Below the pieces are notes generated by a model. It had not been told where the DNA came from. It saw only the letters and a program-made list of their open reading frames with translations, and ran no database searches. Positions 5,448 through 5,631 of a stretch of DNA of 5,631 bases are shown here, in pieces. The DNA comes from Abditibacteriales bacterium. GTDB lineage: Bacteria > Armatimonadota > Abditibacteriia > Abditibacteriales > JANWYM01. Each line of letters starts with the position of its first letter. Within the stretch, counting starts at the first letter, position 1. Both the position numbers and the translations under genes were made by a program. The DNA is taken from the NCBI GenBank assembly GCA_025055355.1, contig JANWYM010000306.1:1-5631 (forward strand). Reading direction: 5' to 3'.

Positions 5448-5631
5448 TGGATGCTCAACGTAAGCAAGGCTCAAGCCGACACTTGTTTCTGCTCGTCGGC
5501 GGCAACCCGCTGCCCAATGCCGTCGTGGGGAAGTTGCTCGTTGCGCCGGGCGGGACCATCACCCTTGTTCATTCGGGAGGTGCTGCAGGCACTGCGGATG
5601 TCGCGAAAAGGCTCAAACAATGGTTGGAAGA
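5447..5631 (+). CDS. CARF-domain protein (3' partial), putative cyclic oligoadenylate sensor
   Basis: Only the first 61 codons are in the window. After a short polar N-terminus, residues 13-26 read LFLLVGGNPLPNAV, a hydrophobic strand running into a GGNPLPN loop. This is the typical opening of CARF domains in type III effectors and regulators such as the Csx1/Csm6 and Card1 groups, where it helps bind cyclic oligoadenylate. A second strand, TITLVHS (37-43), and a helix (VAKRLKQWLE) follow, as expected for a Rossmann-like fold. The C-terminal part, which would show whether it has its own HEPN, nuclease or DNA-binding domain, lies beyond the window. The gene follows the nuclease-like gene after 156 bp, which suggests shared function. 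The CARF call is fairly sure; the effector type is unknown. Confidence 0.78.
   Translation, partial: MDAQRKQGSSRHLFLLVGGNPLPNAVVGKLLVAPGGTITLVHSGGAAGTADVAKRLKQWLE

Overview
The window is the downstream part of a type III CRISPR-Cas operon, on the + strand, in a GC-rich bacterium. All the real genes I can support point the same way. The first three form a tight block of overlapping genes: a 5'-truncated Csm3-like Cas7 RAMP protein (1-797), Csx19 (787-1374) and a second Cas7-type RAMP protein of the TIGR03986 kind (1371-2330). This trio is characteristic of subtype III-D-like effector complexes. cas10 and the Cas5-like csx10 would be expected upstream but are outside the window. No CRISPR array is visible here.

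Downstream the layout is looser and full of repeats. A 303-bp gap (2331-2633) carries palindromic dispersed repeats. It is followed by an unassigned gene for a 222-residue protein with a helical N-terminal part, a long proline-rich linker and a small C-terminal domain that may be OB/S1-like (2634-3302). A 425-bp gap (3303-3727) holds two further repeat families. Next is a 520-residue protein with a PD-(D/E)xK nuclease core resembling that of Card1/Can2 (DUF1887) cyclic-oligoadenylate effectors, but with no CARF domain of its own (3728-5290). After a 156-bp gap containing a possible 22-codon ORF, a gene begins whose first 61 residues look like a CARF domain (5447 to the window end). A plausible reading is an RNA-guided III-D complex whose Cas10 would make cyclic oligoadenylate, with a CARF sensor and a nuclease encoded side by side as ancillary effectors. 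That reading is inference, because cas10 and most of the CARF gene are not visible.

Two dispersed inverted-repeat families mark the region. One, whose translation gives a GEAPAEP-like peptide, sits in the gap at 3406-3490 and also inside csx19 at 871-943, where it is read through in frame. The other has arms starting GTCATGGCGAGCGGAGC or the related GTCATTGCGAGGAGC and occurs in several whole, chimeric and nested copies around the 222-residue gene. Such repeats are common in large-genome environmental lineages such as Armatimonadota, Planctomycetota and Chloroflexota. I cannot place the organism more closely; a thermophilic Armatimonadota-like bacterium is only a guess.
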